From the NCBI RefSeq assembly GCF_965222285.1, contig NZ_OZ244942.1, forward strand, positions 2,418,001-2,482,000: a stretch of 64,000 nt of DNA. The letters are read 5' to 3'. Source of the DNA: Tepidicaulis sp002389665 (GTDB lineage Bacteria; Pseudomonadota; Alphaproteobacteria; Parvibaculales; Parvibaculaceae). Each line of letters opens with the position of its first letter. Within the stretch, counting starts at the first letter, position 1. Positions 26,843-36,181 of this stretch are shown piece after piece. The translations under genes and the position numbers were made by a program. Below the pieces are notes generated by a model. The model searched no databases, was not told the origin of the DNA, and saw nothing but the letters and a program-made list of their open reading frames with translations.

Positions 26843-28525
26843 ATGGCGGCTTCCAAAGAAGCAGGCGCGGGCACATTCGGCGCGGCGACGCTTGGCGTCG
26901 GCGCCGCATTTGTACTAGGCGCGTTCCTAAGCATTTATATCGCAGCAAAAACGCATGAAGCGGCGATGGCCACCCATGCGACCTTCTTCCTGCTGTTCTT
27001 CGTTTTCGGGCTCTTTGCCCTGGGCAAGCGTCATTTCGATGCGCTGGAGCGCGGCCCGGATCCGCAGGCCCAGGACGGCGTGCAATATAGCGACGGCGTC
27101 ATCCGCGCCGGTGTCATCGCAACACTCTTCTGGGGTATTGCCGGCTTCGCCGTGGGCGTGCTCATCGCCTTCCAGCTCGCCTTTCCGGTGCTCAATTTCG
27201 ACGTTTCCTGGCTGTCCTTCGGCCGGCTGCGTCCGCTGCACACTTCGGCGGTGATTTTCGCTTTCGGCGGCAACGCGCTGATCGCGACATCTTTTTATGC
27301 CGTGCAACGCACCTGTAAGACGCGCCTTGCCGGCGACATCGCCCCCTGGTTCGTCTTCTGGGGCTACCAGCTCTTCATCGTGCTGGCCGCCACGGGCTAC
27401 CTGATGGGCGTCACCCAGTCGAAGGAATATGCAGAGCCCGAATGGTATGTGGATCTCTGGCTGACCATCGTCTGGGTCGTCTATCTCTTGGTCTTCCTCG
27501 TGACGCTGGCCAAGCGGCGCGAGCCTCACATCTATGTGGCCAACTGGTTCTATCTCGCCTTCATCGTCACCATCGCGATGCTGCATATCGGCAATAACCT
27601 GTCGATCCCCGTCTCGCTTCTGTCCGTCAAGAGCTACACCTTCTTTGGCGGCGTGCAGGATGCCCTCATCCAGTGGTGGTACGGCCATAATGCGGTGGGC
27701 TTCTTCCTGACCGCCGGCTTCCTCGGCATGATGTATTACTTCGTACCGAAGCGGGCGGAGCGGCCGGTTTATTCCTACCGTCTGTCGATCATCCACTTCT
27801 GGGCGCTGATCTTCCTTTATATCTGGGCAGGTCCGCACCACCTTCACTTCACCGCGCTGCCCGACTGGGCACAGACCCTCGGCATGACCTTCTCCATCAT
27901 GCTCTGGATGCCTTCCTGGGGCGGCATGATCAACGGTCTGATGACGCTGTCGGGCGCCTGGGACAAGCTGCGCACCGACCCGGTCATCCGCATGCTCGTC
28001 GTCTCCATCGCCTTTTACGGCATGTCCACCTTCGAAGGCCCGGTCATGTCCATCAAGGCGGTGAACTCGCTCAGCCACTACACGGACTGGACGATCGGCC
28101 ATGTGCATTCCGGCGCGCTCGGCTGGGTGGGCTTCGTCTCCTTCGGCGCGATCTACTGCCTCGTGCCCTGGCTGTGGCGGCGCAAGGAGCTTTACTCCCT
28201 TGCTCTCGTCTCCTGGCACTTCTGGGTCGCGACGCTCGGGATCGTGCTCTACATCACCTCCATGTGGGTCTCCGGCATCATGCAGGGCCTGATGTGGCGG
28301 GCGTATAACGACCTCGGCCTCCTCGAATATTCCTTCGTGGAAACCGTGGAAGCGATGCATCCCTTCTACATTATCCGCGGGCTGGGCGGCGTTCTGTTCC
28401 TGCTTGGCGCGCTGATCATGGTCTACAACGTCTACCGGACCATCCGCGGCGATGTGCGCCAGGGCGAAAAGCTCGACGCAGCGCCCGCAGGTTCCGGCCA
28501 GATCATCGCAACACCGGCCGAGTAA
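26843..28525 (+). CDS. ccoN: cbb3-type cytochrome c oxidase subunit I CcoN
   Basis: A 560-residue haem-copper oxidase catalytic subunit with about 12-14 membrane helices. The metal ligands are visible: H133 (low-spin haem b), H282 in WWYGHNAVGFF (CuB), H332-H333 in WAGPHHLHF (CuB), and H420 and H422 in TIGHVHSGALGW (haem b3 and haem b). This is the high-affinity oxidase used at low oxygen. A ribosome site (caggaga) lies upstream of the ATG. It heads ccoNOQP and has an FNR-like class II promoter. A 577-residue antisense frame is a shadow. Confidence 0.98.
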   Translation: MAASKEAGAGTFGAATLGVGAAFVLGAFLSIYIAAKTHEAAMATHATFFLLFFVFGLFALGKRHFDALERGPDPQAQDGVQYSDGVIRAGVIATLFWGIAGFAVGVLIAFQLAFPVLNFDVSWLSFGRLRPLHTSAVIFAFGGNALIATSFYAVQRTCKTRLAGDIAPWFVFWGYQLFIVLAATGYLMGVTQSKEYAEPEWYVDLWLTIVWVVYLLVFLVTLAKRREPHIYVANWFYLAFIVTIAMLHIGNNLSIPVSLLSVKSYTFFGGVQDALIQWWYGHNAVGFFLTAGFLGMMYYFVPKRAERPVYSYRLSIIHFWALIFLYIWAGPHHLHFTALPDWAQTLGMTFSIMLWMPSWGGMINGLMTLSGAWDKLRTDPVIRMLVVSIAFYGMSTFEGPVMSIKAVNSLSHYTDWTIGHVHSGALGWVGFVSFGAIYCLVPWLWRRKELYSLALVSWHFWVATLGIVLYITSMWVSGIMQGLMWRAYNDLGLLEYSFVETVEAMHPFYIIRGLGGVLFLLGALIMVYNVYRTIRGDVRQGEKLDAAPAGSGQIIATPAE

Positions 28526-28538
28526 GGAGGCTCTCACG

Positions 28539-29273
28539 ATGGCTAGATTCAAGCATGAAACCATCGAGAAGAACTCGATCCTTCTTCTCGTTCTGACCCT
28601 GATCACGGTCGCGATCGGCGGTATCGTCGAAATCGTCCCCACCTTCCTCATCAACACCACGATCGAGGATGTGGAGGGCGTGCGCCCCTATACCCCGCTC
28701 GAGCTCAAAGGCCGCAACATCTATATCCGTGAAGGGTGCTACACCTGCCACAGCCAGATGGTGCGTTCGCTGCGCTCGGAAGTGGAACGCTACGGGCACT
28801 ATTCGCTGGCTGCTGAAAGCAAATACGACCACCCCTTCCAGTGGGGTTCGAAGCGGACGGGGCCCGACCTTGCCCGCGTCGGCGGCAAATACTCGGACGA
28901 ATGGCACCGCATTCATATGCAGAACCCGCGCGCGGTGGTGCCTGAGTCCATCATGCCGGGCTACGGCTTCCTTGCCAAAACGCCGCTCGATTACCGCGAC
29001 ATCGAGAACGATCTGAAAGCCATGCGCATGACGATCAGCCAGGCCTATAGCGAAGAGCAGATCGCCAATGCCCGGGCCGACCTTGAAGCGCAGGCCGACC
29101 CTGAATCCGATTATGACGGGCTGCAGGAACGCTATGCCAAGGCCCAGGTCCGCGATTTCGACGGTAATCCGGATCAGATCACCGAGCTCGATGCGCTCAT
29201 CGCCTATCTGCAGATGCTGGGGACGCTCGTCGATTTCAGCGCCTACGAAGACGTTGTCTTCGAGCAGCAATAG
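28539..29273 (+). CDS. ccoO: cbb3-type cytochrome c oxidase subunit II CcoO
   Basis: A 244-residue membrane-anchored monohaem cytochrome c. One N-terminal helix (about 12-36) is followed by the periplasmic haem domain with CYTCH at 67-71 and a Met ligand likely in SIMPGYGFL. The QMVRSLRSEVERYG block is typical of CcoO/FixO. The ATG at 28539 has a strong ribosome site (taaggagg); a frame beginning 87 nt earlier overlaps ccoN and is not used. It passes electrons from CcoP to CcoN. Confidence 0.97.
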   Translation: MARFKHETIEKNSILLLVLTLITVAIGGIVEIVPTFLINTTIEDVEGVRPYTPLELKGRNIYIREGCYTCHSQMVRSLRSEVERYGHYSLAAESKYDHPFQWGSKRTGPDLARVGGKYSDEWHRIHMQNPRAVVPESIMPGYGFLAKTPLDYRDIENDLKAMRMTISQAYSEEQIANARADLEAQADPESDYDGLQERYAKAQVRDFDGNPDQITELDALIAYLQMLGTLVDFSAYEDVVFEQQ

Positions 29274-29282
29274 GAGGCCTCT

Positions 29283-29453
29283 GTGACCTATGAAGATTTT
29301 TCACACTTTGCCGGCACCTGGGGTCTCGTTTTCCTCTTCGTCTTGTTCATCGGCGCAATCGCTTACGCTTTCTGGCCGTCCAACAAGAAGAAGTTCGAAA
29401 AAGCCTCCCGCCTGCCCCTCAACGATGAAGAGAAAGGGGAAGAGAAGAAATGA
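29283..29453 (+). CDS. ccoQ: cbb3 oxidase small subunit CcoQ
   Basis: A 56-residue single-helix subunit that stabilises the cbb3 complex. It starts at a GTG behind a near-perfect ribosome site (aggagg, 5 nt away). Sequence begins MTYEDFSHFAGTWGL, has a membrane helix over about 13-31, then the CcoQ signature AFWPSNKKKFEKAS and an acidic/basic tail. It overlaps ccoP by ATGA. The gene is easily missed because of its size. Confidence 0.92.
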   Translation: MTYEDFSHFAGTWGLVFLFVLFIGAIAYAFWPSNKKKFEKASRLPLNDEEKGEEKK

Positions 29454-30331
29454 GCACCCCGCATAAAGACGAAGTCACCGGCGTCGAAACCACGGGTCAT
29501 GAGTGGGACGACATCCGCGAGCTTAACAATCCACTGCCCAAATGGTGGGTCTACACGTTCTACGCCACCATCGTCTGGTCGGTCGCCTATTTCATCTTCA
29601 TGCCGTCCTGGCCCGTCTTCTGGAACGGGGAATGGACGGCGCTGGAAGGCGTTCTGGGCTATAGCCAGCGCGGCGCCGTGACGGAAGAACTTGCCGCCAT
29701 CGACGAAGGCCGGGCCGAATATATGCAGTCCATCGCAGCGACGGACATTTCCAAGATTCAGGCCAATCCTGAATTGATGGAACTGGCCGTTGCCGGCGGC
29801 AAGGCGCTTTTCGGCGACAATTGCGCGCCTTGTCACGGCTCCGGCGCGCAAGGCTTCAAAGGCTATCCCAACCTCAATGACGACAACTGGATTTGGGGCG
29901 GCACGCTCGAAGCCATTCAGACCACGATCACCCACGGCATCCGCTGGGAGCAGGATGACGACACCCGCTTCAACATGATGCCGCGCTTCCTCACCGACGG
30001 TATTTTGAACCGCGAGGAAGTGGGCAATGTCACCGATTACGTCATGGCCATTTCCGGTCAGGGCGAAATGACGGCGGGCGCAGAAGCGGGCGCGGAAATC
30101 TTCGCTCAGCAATGCGTTGCCTGCCACGGCGAGAACGGCGCAGGCAATCAGGAACTGGGCGCGCCCAACCTGACCGACGCCATCTGGCTTTATGGCGGCA
30201 ACCGCTCCGACATTTACGAAAGCATCGCCAAGGCACGCGCCGGCGTGATGCCCGCCTGGGGCGGCCGCCTTTCCGATGCGGAGATCAAGGAACTGGCGCT
30301 TTACGTGCACACGCTGGGCGGCGGTCAATAA
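29450..30331 (+). CDS. ccoP: cbb3-type cytochrome c oxidase subunit III CcoP
   Basis: A 293-residue dihaem cytochrome c. The N-terminus has the family text DDIRELNNPLPKWWVYTFYATI leading into one membrane helix (about 33-52). Two haem sites follow: CAPCH at 125-129 and CVACH at 222-226, with Met ligands likely in NMMPRFL and VMPAWGG. It takes electrons from soluble or membrane cytochrome c and passes them to CcoO. Last gene of the structural operon, followed by a strong terminator. Confidence 0.97.
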   Translation: MSTPHKDEVTGVETTGHEWDDIRELNNPLPKWWVYTFYATIVWSVAYFIFMPSWPVFWNGEWTALEGVLGYSQRGAVTEELAAIDEGRAEYMQSIAATDISKIQANPELMELAVAGGKALFGDNCAPCHGSGAQGFKGYPNLNDDNWIWGGTLEAIQTTITHGIRWEQDDDTRFNMMPRFLTDGILNREEVGNVTDYVMAISGQGEMTAGAEAGAEIFAQQCVACHGENGAGNQELGAPNLTDAIWLYGGNRSDIYESIAKARAGVMPAWGGRLSDAEIKELALYVHTLGGGQ

Positions 30332-30360
30332 CGCACGCCCACAAGAACAAGACGACCGGC

Positions 30361-30397
30361 AAGGCCCTGCCCCAAAAGGGCGGGGCCTTGCTCTTTT
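30361..30397 (+). terminator. ccoNOQP terminator
   Basis: An 11-bp stem (AAGGCCCTGCC / GGCGGGGCCTT, one G-T pair), 7-nt loop, then gctcttttaaa. It separates the ccoNOQP and ccoGHIS transcripts. Confidence 0.88.
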
Positions 30398-30525
30398 AAA
30401 GATGGCTCCAGGGAAACCTGGCTGGTGACAAAATGGCGCAGCGTCAAATCGCCGGGCCGCTCCCCTAAAGAGCCCTCTTTATAAGAGCAAGACAGAAGGT
30501 CCATTCTTGCCTCCCGGAGAGTTAT

Positions 30526-32064
30526 ATGGCGAGCGATGTCTTGAGTGCTTCTCCTGCCGACAAACTGGCTGGCCTTGCCCGCCAGGCCGCTGATTTTGAC
30601 GCCGCCCACGGCAAGGACGGCGAAACGATCACGGCGGTCAACGCAGAACAGAACCGGCCCCTTTTCGCCAGCCGCGTCAAAGTCTATCCCAAGCTCGTGC
30701 ACGGCACTTTCCGGCGGCTGAAATGGGCCGTTATGGCCATCACGCTCGCCATCTACTACATCACCCCCTGGCTGCGCTGGGACCGGGGCCCGAATGCGCC
30801 CGATCAGGCGGTGCTGCTCGATCTGCCCGCCCGGCGCTTTTATTTCTTCTTCATCGAAATTTGGCCGCAGGAGATCTATTACCTGACGGGCCTGCTCATT
30901 CTGGCATCGCTGCTCCTCTTCCTCGTCACCTCCCTCGCCGGGCGCGTCTGGTGCGGGTATACCTGCCCGCAAACGGTGTGGACGGACCTCTTCATCTATG
31001 TGGAACGTCTCTTCGAGGGGGAGCGCGCGGCCCGTATCCGTCTCGACAAGAGCCCCTGGTCGGCGGGCAAACTTGCCCGCAAGACCGGCAAGCACATCGT
31101 CTGGCTTCTGATCGCCATTGCTACGGGCGGGGCCTGGGTTTTCTATTTCGCCGATGCGCCGGCGCTTGCAAGCGATCTCGTCACGCTCGATGCGCCGCTC
31201 ATCGCTTATATCTTTATCGGCCTTTTCACCGGCACGACTTATCTTTTGGGCGGCATCGCCCGCGAACAGGTCTGCACCTATATGTGCCCCTGGCCGCGCA
31301 TTCAGGGCGCCATGTTCGACGATGATTCCCTGCTGGTCTCCTATAAGCCCGACCGGGGCGAGCCGCGCGGACCCCACAAAAAAGGCACGAGTTGGGACGG
31401 GCGCGGGGACTGCATCGATTGCGGCCAATGCGTTGCGGCCTGCCCCATGGGCATCGACATCCGCGACGGCATGCAGCTGGAATGCATTCAATGCGCGCTC
31501 TGCATCGATGCCTGCAACGAAATCATGGACAAGGTGGAGCGTCCGCGGAACCTGATCGGTTACGACACGCCGGCCAATAAGGAAGCCCGCCGTCTCGGCA
31601 CGAAAGAAAAAGTGCGCCTCATCCGCCCGCGCACCGTCATCTATTCCGGCCTGCTCCTGCTTGTTAGCGCCATCATGATCAACACCTTCGCCACCCGCGC
31701 GCAGCTCGAGGTGAACGTGCTGCGCGACCGTAACCCGCTCTTCGTCAAGCTGTCCGACGGCAGTATCCGCAACGGTTATCAGGTCAAGATCCTGAACATG
31801 GACCACGAGGCAGCCGACTTCCGCGTCGCCATCGAAGGTCTGCCCGAAGGCGTTTTGACCGTGCAAGGCCGCGACACCCAGGGCGCGCAGATCGTGCCGG
31901 CAGCGGCCGACAGCCTGGAATCCATCAAAATGTATGTCATCCTGCCGGTGGAAGCGCTTGGCCGGCTCGATGACGGCGAGGCGGATTTCGCCTTCACCGT
32001 GGAGAACCTGCGCACGGGCGAAATGGTAGAAAACGACACGGTGTTCAGAGGACCGCAAAAATGA
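30526..32064 (+). CDS. ccoG: cbb3 oxidase assembly ferredoxin CcoG (FixG/RdxA)
   Basis: A 512-residue membrane protein with two [4Fe-4S] motifs near residues 295-335 (CIDCGQCVAACP and CIQCALCIDACN). Membrane helices come before and after, and a C-terminal IgG-like periplasmic domain follows (about 390-510). In the family CcoG reduces Cu(II) to Cu(I) for delivery to CcoN. The upstream 128 nt after the terminator contain no FNR dyad that I can see, so its promoter is unclear. The stop overlaps ccoH by ATGA. Confidence 0.96.
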   Translation: MASDVLSASPADKLAGLARQAADFDAAHGKDGETITAVNAEQNRPLFASRVKVYPKLVHGTFRRLKWAVMAITLAIYYITPWLRWDRGPNAPDQAVLLDLPARRFYFFFIEIWPQEIYYLTGLLILASLLLFLVTSLAGRVWCGYTCPQTVWTDLFIYVERLFEGERAARIRLDKSPWSAGKLARKTGKHIVWLLIAIATGGAWVFYFADAPALASDLVTLDAPLIAYIFIGLFTGTTYLLGGIAREQVCTYMCPWPRIQGAMFDDDSLLVSYKPDRGEPRGPHKKGTSWDGRGDCIDCGQCVAACPMGIDIRDGMQLECIQCALCIDACNEIMDKVERPRNLIGYDTPANKEARRLGTKEKVRLIRPRTVIYSGLLLLVSAIMINTFATRAQLEVNVLRDRNPLFVKLSDGSIRNGYQVKILNMDHEAADFRVAIEGLPEGVLTVQGRDTQGAQIVPAAADSLESIKMYVILPVEALGRLDDGEADFAFTVENLRTGEMVENDTVFRGPQK

Positions 32065-32621
32065 GCCAGCATCCGGATTTCAAACCGGCCACCTGGGCAG
32101 GCGTCCTCACAGGCCGCAAATTTCTGCTCTATCTCGGCGCCTTCTTCTTCGTCGTGATCGGCGCCAACATCATCATGTCCTACTACGCTCTTTCCACCTT
32201 CGACGGGGTGGAAACGCAAAACGCCTACCGCAAGGGCCGCGCCTATAACGATGTGCTGGCCGCCGCCAAAGCGCAGGAAGAACGCGGCTGGACGCTCGAT
32301 GTCAGCCATAACGTCACTCCCGCTCTCGACACGACATTGCTTTTCGCAATGAAGGATAAGGAGGGCGCGCCGCTTACCGGGCTCGACTTCTCGCTGGTGC
32401 TCCGCCGCCCGGTATCCGAAGGCAAAGACCGGGCGCTTTCAGCGGTTGAAACCTTTCCCGGGACGTATAAAGCTGTTCTGACCCTGCCCGCCGCCGGCAA
32501 TTGGCTGCTCGACGTTTCGGCCCGCCGGCAAGGCGAGCTTCTATATGCCGAAGAAAAAAGAGTATTCCTGACGGCGGACGGTACATCTCCCGCCGGTACG
32601 GACGAGGCGAAAGCGCAGTAA
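32061..32621 (+). CDS. ccoH: cbb3 oxidase assembly protein CcoH (FixH)
   Basis: A 186-residue protein with one N-terminal membrane helix (about 21-43), the family text NIIMSYYALSTFDGVETQNAYRKG just after it, and a periplasmic beta domain. FixH/CcoH is needed for stable assembly of the cbb3 complex. It is coupled to ccoG and followed by ccoI after 4 nt. Length is in the usual range for alphaproteobacterial FixH. Confidence 0.94.
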   Translation: MSQHPDFKPATWAGVLTGRKFLLYLGAFFFVVIGANIIMSYYALSTFDGVETQNAYRKGRAYNDVLAAAKAQEERGWTLDVSHNVTPALDTTLLFAMKDKEGAPLTGLDFSLVLRRPVSEGKDRALSAVETFPGTYKAVLTLPAAGNWLLDVSARRQGELLYAEEKRVFLTADGTSPAGTDEAKAQ

Positions 32622-32625
32622 CGCC

Positions 32626-34824
32626 ATGGCTCAGGCCCTTGCCGATCATTATGTGCGCCCCCACGGAGAAGACGAGGCCGAGCTCGACCTGATCGTCGAC
32701 GGCATGCATTGCGCCGGCTGCATGAACAAGATCGAAAAAGGTCTCGGCACGCTCGACGGCATCACCTATGTACGCGCCAATCTGTCCACCAAGCGCGTTG
32801 CCGTGCGCTGGCAGCGCCGCGCGCATATTCCTCCCATCACCGAAAAGCTGAGCGAGCTTGGCTTCGAGGCCGTCCCCTATGACCCGCAAATCATGGGCGC
32901 GCTCGATGAGGAACAGGGCCGCGATCTTTTGCGCGCCACAGGCGTTGCCGGCTTTGCCGCCGCCAATGTCATGCTGCTTTCCGTTTCCGTCTGGTCCGGG
33001 CTTGTCAGCGACATGGAAGTGGAAACGCGCGCGCTCTTTCATTGGATATCGGCGCTGATCGCCCTTCCCGCCGTCGCCTATGCAGGCCAACCCTTTTTCA
33101 AATCCGCCTTCCGGGCCTTGAAAGCCGGGCACACCAATATGGATGTGCCGATTTCCCTCGCCGTCATTCTTTCGGCGGGCATGAGCCTCGTTCAAACCAT
33201 CACCCATGCCGAGCACGCCTATTTCGATGCGAGCGTCAGCCTGCTCTTCTTCCTGCTGATCGGGCGCTATCTCGATGTAAAGGCGCGCAGCAAAGCCTGC
33301 TCGGTGGCGCAAAACCTTTTGGCGCTCCGGGCCGTTGCCGCCAACGTCATCATGCCGGACGGCACCATCAGCGCCGTTCCCGTGGACAGGCTCGATCCGG
33401 GGATGAAAATTTCCGTGGCAAGCGGCATGCGCCTTCCCGCCGACGGGGTGGTGCTGGAAGGCGTGAGCGATATCGACAAATCACTCGTCACCGGCGAAAC
33501 CGTGCCGGAAACCGCGGCTCCCGGCACGAAGGTCTTCGCAGGCACGATGAACCTCGGCGCTGCGCTTACCGTGCGCGTGACCGCGCGCAACGATGAAACG
33601 CTGCTCGCCGAAATCGTGCGTCTGATGGAAGCGGCCGAACAGGGCCGCGCGGGCTATGTCCGCCTTGCCGACCGGGTCTCGCGCTATTACGCGCCTGCCG
33701 TCCATGCGCTCGCCGCCGCCACGCTGCTTCTCTGGCTGGCGCTCGGCGCGGGCTGGCAGACGGGCCTTCTCAACGCCGTCGCCGTGCTCATCATCACCTG
33801 CCCCTGCGCCCTTGCCCTTGCCGTGCCCATCGTGCAGGTCGTGGCGACGGGCCGCCTTCTTCAGCGCGGTATTCTCGTCAAATCCTCCGACGGGCTGGAA
33901 AAACTCGCCGATATCGACACGGTGTTTTTCGACAAAACCGGCACGCTGACCGAAGGCAAACCCGAGCTTTGTAACCGCGAAGAAATTCTGGACGCAGACC
34001 TGTCGCTCGCCGGCGCGCTTGCCGCCCGCTCCAAGCATCCGCTCTCCGAAGCCATGACCCGCGCTGCCGCTGGCATGCCGCTGGCAGAGATCAGCGATCT
34101 GAAAGAGCACCCCGGTCTTGGCCTCTCAGCCACTTGGCGGGGGCAGGAAATCCGCCTCGGCAAAAAAGCCTTCGCGCTCGAAGGCCTGGCCGAAGCGGAA
34201 AATCCCGAGCCCGCACATGGCACAAATGCTTCCGAGTTCTGGCTCTCCGGCCACGGCGCGCCTTGCCGCTTTCTCTTCACCGACCGTTTGCGCCCCGACG
34301 CGGAGGCAATTATCCATGCGCTGCAGGCGCGCGGCCTGCCCGTCACGCTGCTCTCCGGCGACAGGGAAGCAATCGTCGCCGCCACCGCCAAGCGCCTTGC
34401 CATCACCGACTGGCAGGGTGAATGCACACCGCAGCAAAAGATCGCGGCGCTGAAGGCGGCGGAAGCGGACGGCAAACGCGTGCTGATGATCGGAGACGGG
34501 CTGAACGATGCGCCCTGCCTGAAAGCCGCTTACGTTTCCATGTCGCCGGCCAGCGCCGCCGATATTTCCCAAACGGCGGCAGATTTCATTTTCCAGGGCC
34601 AGAAACTTGCCCCGGTTCTCGAGGCGGTGCGCATTGCGGGCATTTCCCGCCGCCTCGTGTTGCAGAATTTCGGCCTTTCCTTCGCTTACAACGCGGTTGC
34701 CATTCCGCTCGCCGTGATGGGCTTCGTGACGCCGCTCATTGCCGCCGTGGCGATGTCCGCCTCCTCGCTTTCGGTGATCGGCAACGCGCTCCGGCTCAAT
34801 CTCACCCGCTTTCAGGAACGCTGA
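32626..34824 (+). CDS. ccoI: Copper-translocating P1B-type ATPase CcoI (FixI)
   Basis: A 732-residue copper pump for cbb3 maturation. An N-terminal heavy-metal domain has GMHCAGC (C29, C32). The ion-path motif CPC is at 392-394 in a membrane helix, and the phosphorylation motif DKTGT at 436-440. The hinge GDGLNDAP is near residue 623. A TGE phosphatase loop is in VTGETVPE. Its place between ccoH and ccoS marks it as the slow-turnover CcoI/CopA2 type, not a detoxifying CopA. Confidence 0.97.
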   Translation: MAQALADHYVRPHGEDEAELDLIVDGMHCAGCMNKIEKGLGTLDGITYVRANLSTKRVAVRWQRRAHIPPITEKLSELGFEAVPYDPQIMGALDEEQGRDLLRATGVAGFAAANVMLLSVSVWSGLVSDMEVETRALFHWISALIALPAVAYAGQPFFKSAFRALKAGHTNMDVPISLAVILSAGMSLVQTITHAEHAYFDASVSLLFFLLIGRYLDVKARSKACSVAQNLLALRAVAANVIMPDGTISAVPVDRLDPGMKISVASGMRLPADGVVLEGVSDIDKSLVTGETVPETAAPGTKVFAGTMNLGAALTVRVTARNDETLLAEIVRLMEAAEQGRAGYVRLADRVSRYYAPAVHALAAATLLLWLALGAGWQTGLLNAVAVLIITCPCALALAVPIVQVVATGRLLQRGILVKSSDGLEKLADIDTVFFDKTGTLTEGKPELCNREEILDADLSLAGALAARSKHPLSEAMTRAAAGMPLAEISDLKEHPGLGLSATWRGQEIRLGKKAFALEGLAEAENPEPAHGTNASEFWLSGHGAPCRFLFTDRLRPDAEAIIHALQARGLPVTLLSGDREAIVAATAKRLAITDWQGECTPQQKIAALKAAEADGKRVLMIGDGLNDAPCLKAAYVSMSPASAADISQTAADFIFQGQKLAPVLEAVRIAGISRRLVLQNFGLSFAYNAVAIPLAVMGFVTPLIAAVAMSASSLSVIGNALRLNLTRFQER

Positions 34825-34827
34825 GCC

Positions 34828-35001
34828 ATGGAAGCGCTGCTCTTCCTCATCCCCATCGCTCTTGGCCTCGGCCTTCTGGGGCTTGTCGCCTTTCTCTGGT
34901 CGCTCAAGGCCGGGCAATATGACGATCTTGACGGCGCAGCCGAACGCATTCTCTTCGAAGATGAAAACGAAGAGGCGCCCGAAGAGCCGAAAGAGAAATA
35001 A
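34828..35001 (+). CDS. ccoS: cbb3 oxidase maturation protein CcoS
   Basis: A 57-residue protein: one membrane helix (about 4-26, MEALLFLIPIALGLGLLGL), then the CcoS signature FLWSLKAGQYDDLDGAAERIL and an acidic tail. CcoS is needed for cofactor insertion into CcoN. It begins 3 nt after the ccoI stop and ends the ccoGHIS operon. It converges on the DUF2189 gene with an 8-nt gap. Confidence 0.94.
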   Translation: MEALLFLIPIALGLGLLGLVAFLWSLKAGQYDDLDGAAERILFEDENEEAPEEPKEK

Positions 35002-35009
35002 AAACGCCG

Positions 35010-35816
35010 CTAGTTCGTCTGCGCGGTGATGTCCCGGTAGGCATGCCAGGTCGCATGGCCGATCAGCGGGAAAGCGACAATCATCCCCACCAGCAACGTG
35101 GCAAGACCCGCCGCCATGATGACCGCAATGACCCAGGCCCAGAGCAGAAGCTCTTTGGGATGGCGCAGCACGGCAAGCGCGCTTTGCCCCATGGCGCTCA
35201 CCGCATCCATGTCCCGCTCCATCAGCATGGGAACGGAAATCGCCGAGATGGCAAAAGCGAAAGCGGCGAGCACTGCACCGACCGCCGTCCCCATAACCAT
35301 CAGACCGAGCCCGTGGCTGGTGAAGAACAGCGTTTGCAGGAAATTGGAAAGTGGCGGAAAGCCTTCCCCGCCGAAAAAGAGCGCAAAGAGCAGCGTGGCA
35401 AGGCGCATCCAGATGAGCAGCACCAGCATCAGCGCACCGCCCAGCAAAGCAAGCTGTGAGGGTGATTTCGTGGCGACGAAAAAGATATCGCGCAAATGCA
35501 GCGGCTCACCTGCCTCGAGCCGGCGGCTTGCTTCATAAAGCCCGACGGCCAGCATCGGGCCGACCAGCATGAACCCCGCCGCCATGGCAAGCGCCACGGC
35601 GCTCCAGCTGAGCACCGCCAGACCGGCCACGATGGCAACGGAAACACCGAAAAAGACCAGGCCGTAAGTCAGGCTAATGCCCGGCACCGCCCACATATCG
35701 CGCCAGCCAAGCGCCAGCCACCGCCAGGGCGAATCCATTGAAAGCGGTGTCCCGGATGTCCCTTCGCCTGCCTGACTCCCCGTCTGTCCCCCAGCCTGTC
35801 CCATCACCATGCTCAC
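35010..35816 (-). CDS. DUF2189 integral membrane protein
   Basis: A 268-residue protein with about six membrane helices after a polar 30-residue start. It matches the DUF2189 family (WLALGWRDMWAVPGISLTYGLVFF, then AISAISVPMLMERDMDAVSAMGQSALAVLRHPKELLLWAW). Members are often found near terminal oxidase genes in alphaproteobacteria, but no function is established. A GTG at 35816 has gggagg at good spacing; an ATG two codons later is possible. It converges on ccoS and has no visible terminator. Confidence 0.88.
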   Translation of the reverse strand: MSMVMGQAGGQTGSQAGEGTSGTPLSMDSPWRWLALGWRDMWAVPGISLTYGLVFFGVSVAIVAGLAVLSWSAVALAMAAGFMLVGPMLAVGLYEASRRLEAGEPLHLRDIFFVATKSPSQLALLGGALMLVLLIWMRLATLLFALFFGGEGFPPLSNFLQTLFFTSHGLGLMVMGTAVGAVLAAFAFAISAISVPMLMERDMDAVSAMGQSALAVLRHPKELLLWAWVIAVIMAAGLATLLVGMIVAFPLIGHATWHAYRDITAQTN

Positions 35817-36140
35817 GCTCGTTCCTCCCGCGCAAAACCAGCCTGTCTTAAGGCTGTTTCACGACCACCCGCCATGAGCATAGCGGGGAAAATGCGCCCG
35901 GCAATCCCGCCGCGTATGCCGCCCGAATAAAGACTGAGCAGATGCGCCGGAGGCCTCGTCCTGGAATCGCCCAAAAAGCCGCCGCAGTTTCCCGCCAATT
36001 TTGCTTGCGTCATTTGGGCGCAGCGCGAAGCAGCGCACAACTTGACCCTGCGTCACATCGCGGAAAACGGGAAAACCCTTGCAGTTACAAAGCATTAACT
36101 AGCGCTTAAAGAATTAAACAATGTGCTGCAATGCAAAAAA
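35817..36140. other. Intergenic stretch upstream of the DUF2189 gene and the small RNA
   Basis: No gene is supported here. Short open frames on the minus strand lack ribosome sites and protein-like composition. The right end (about 36085-36140) becomes AT-rich and leads into the small RNA promoter. Confidence 0.5.
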
Positions 36141-36146
36141 TTGGAA

Positions 36147-36175
36147 TTGACAGGATGTCAGAAATGCCCGATAAC
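36147..36175 (+). promoter_or_regulatory. Promoter of the small RNA
   Basis: TTGACA (36147-36152), a 17-bp spacer, then GATAAC (36170-36175): a consensus -35 and a 4/6 -10 box. The same bases can be read as a heat-shock promoter, with CCCGAT at 36167-36172, 14 bp after the -35. The start would be near 36182. Confidence 0.65.
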
Positions 36176-36181
36176 AAACTC

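Noticed and set aside
26927..28660. A 577-codon open frame antisense to ccoN
   Set aside because: Shadow of ccoN, with no homologous look and no start signal.
30398..30525. Possible FNR site upstream of ccoG
   Set aside because: A TCAA at about 30445 has no TTGA partner at the required distance.
30325..32058. A 577-codon open frame antisense to ccoG
   Set aside because: ccoG has intact iron-sulfur motifs on the other strand; this is a codon-bias shadow.
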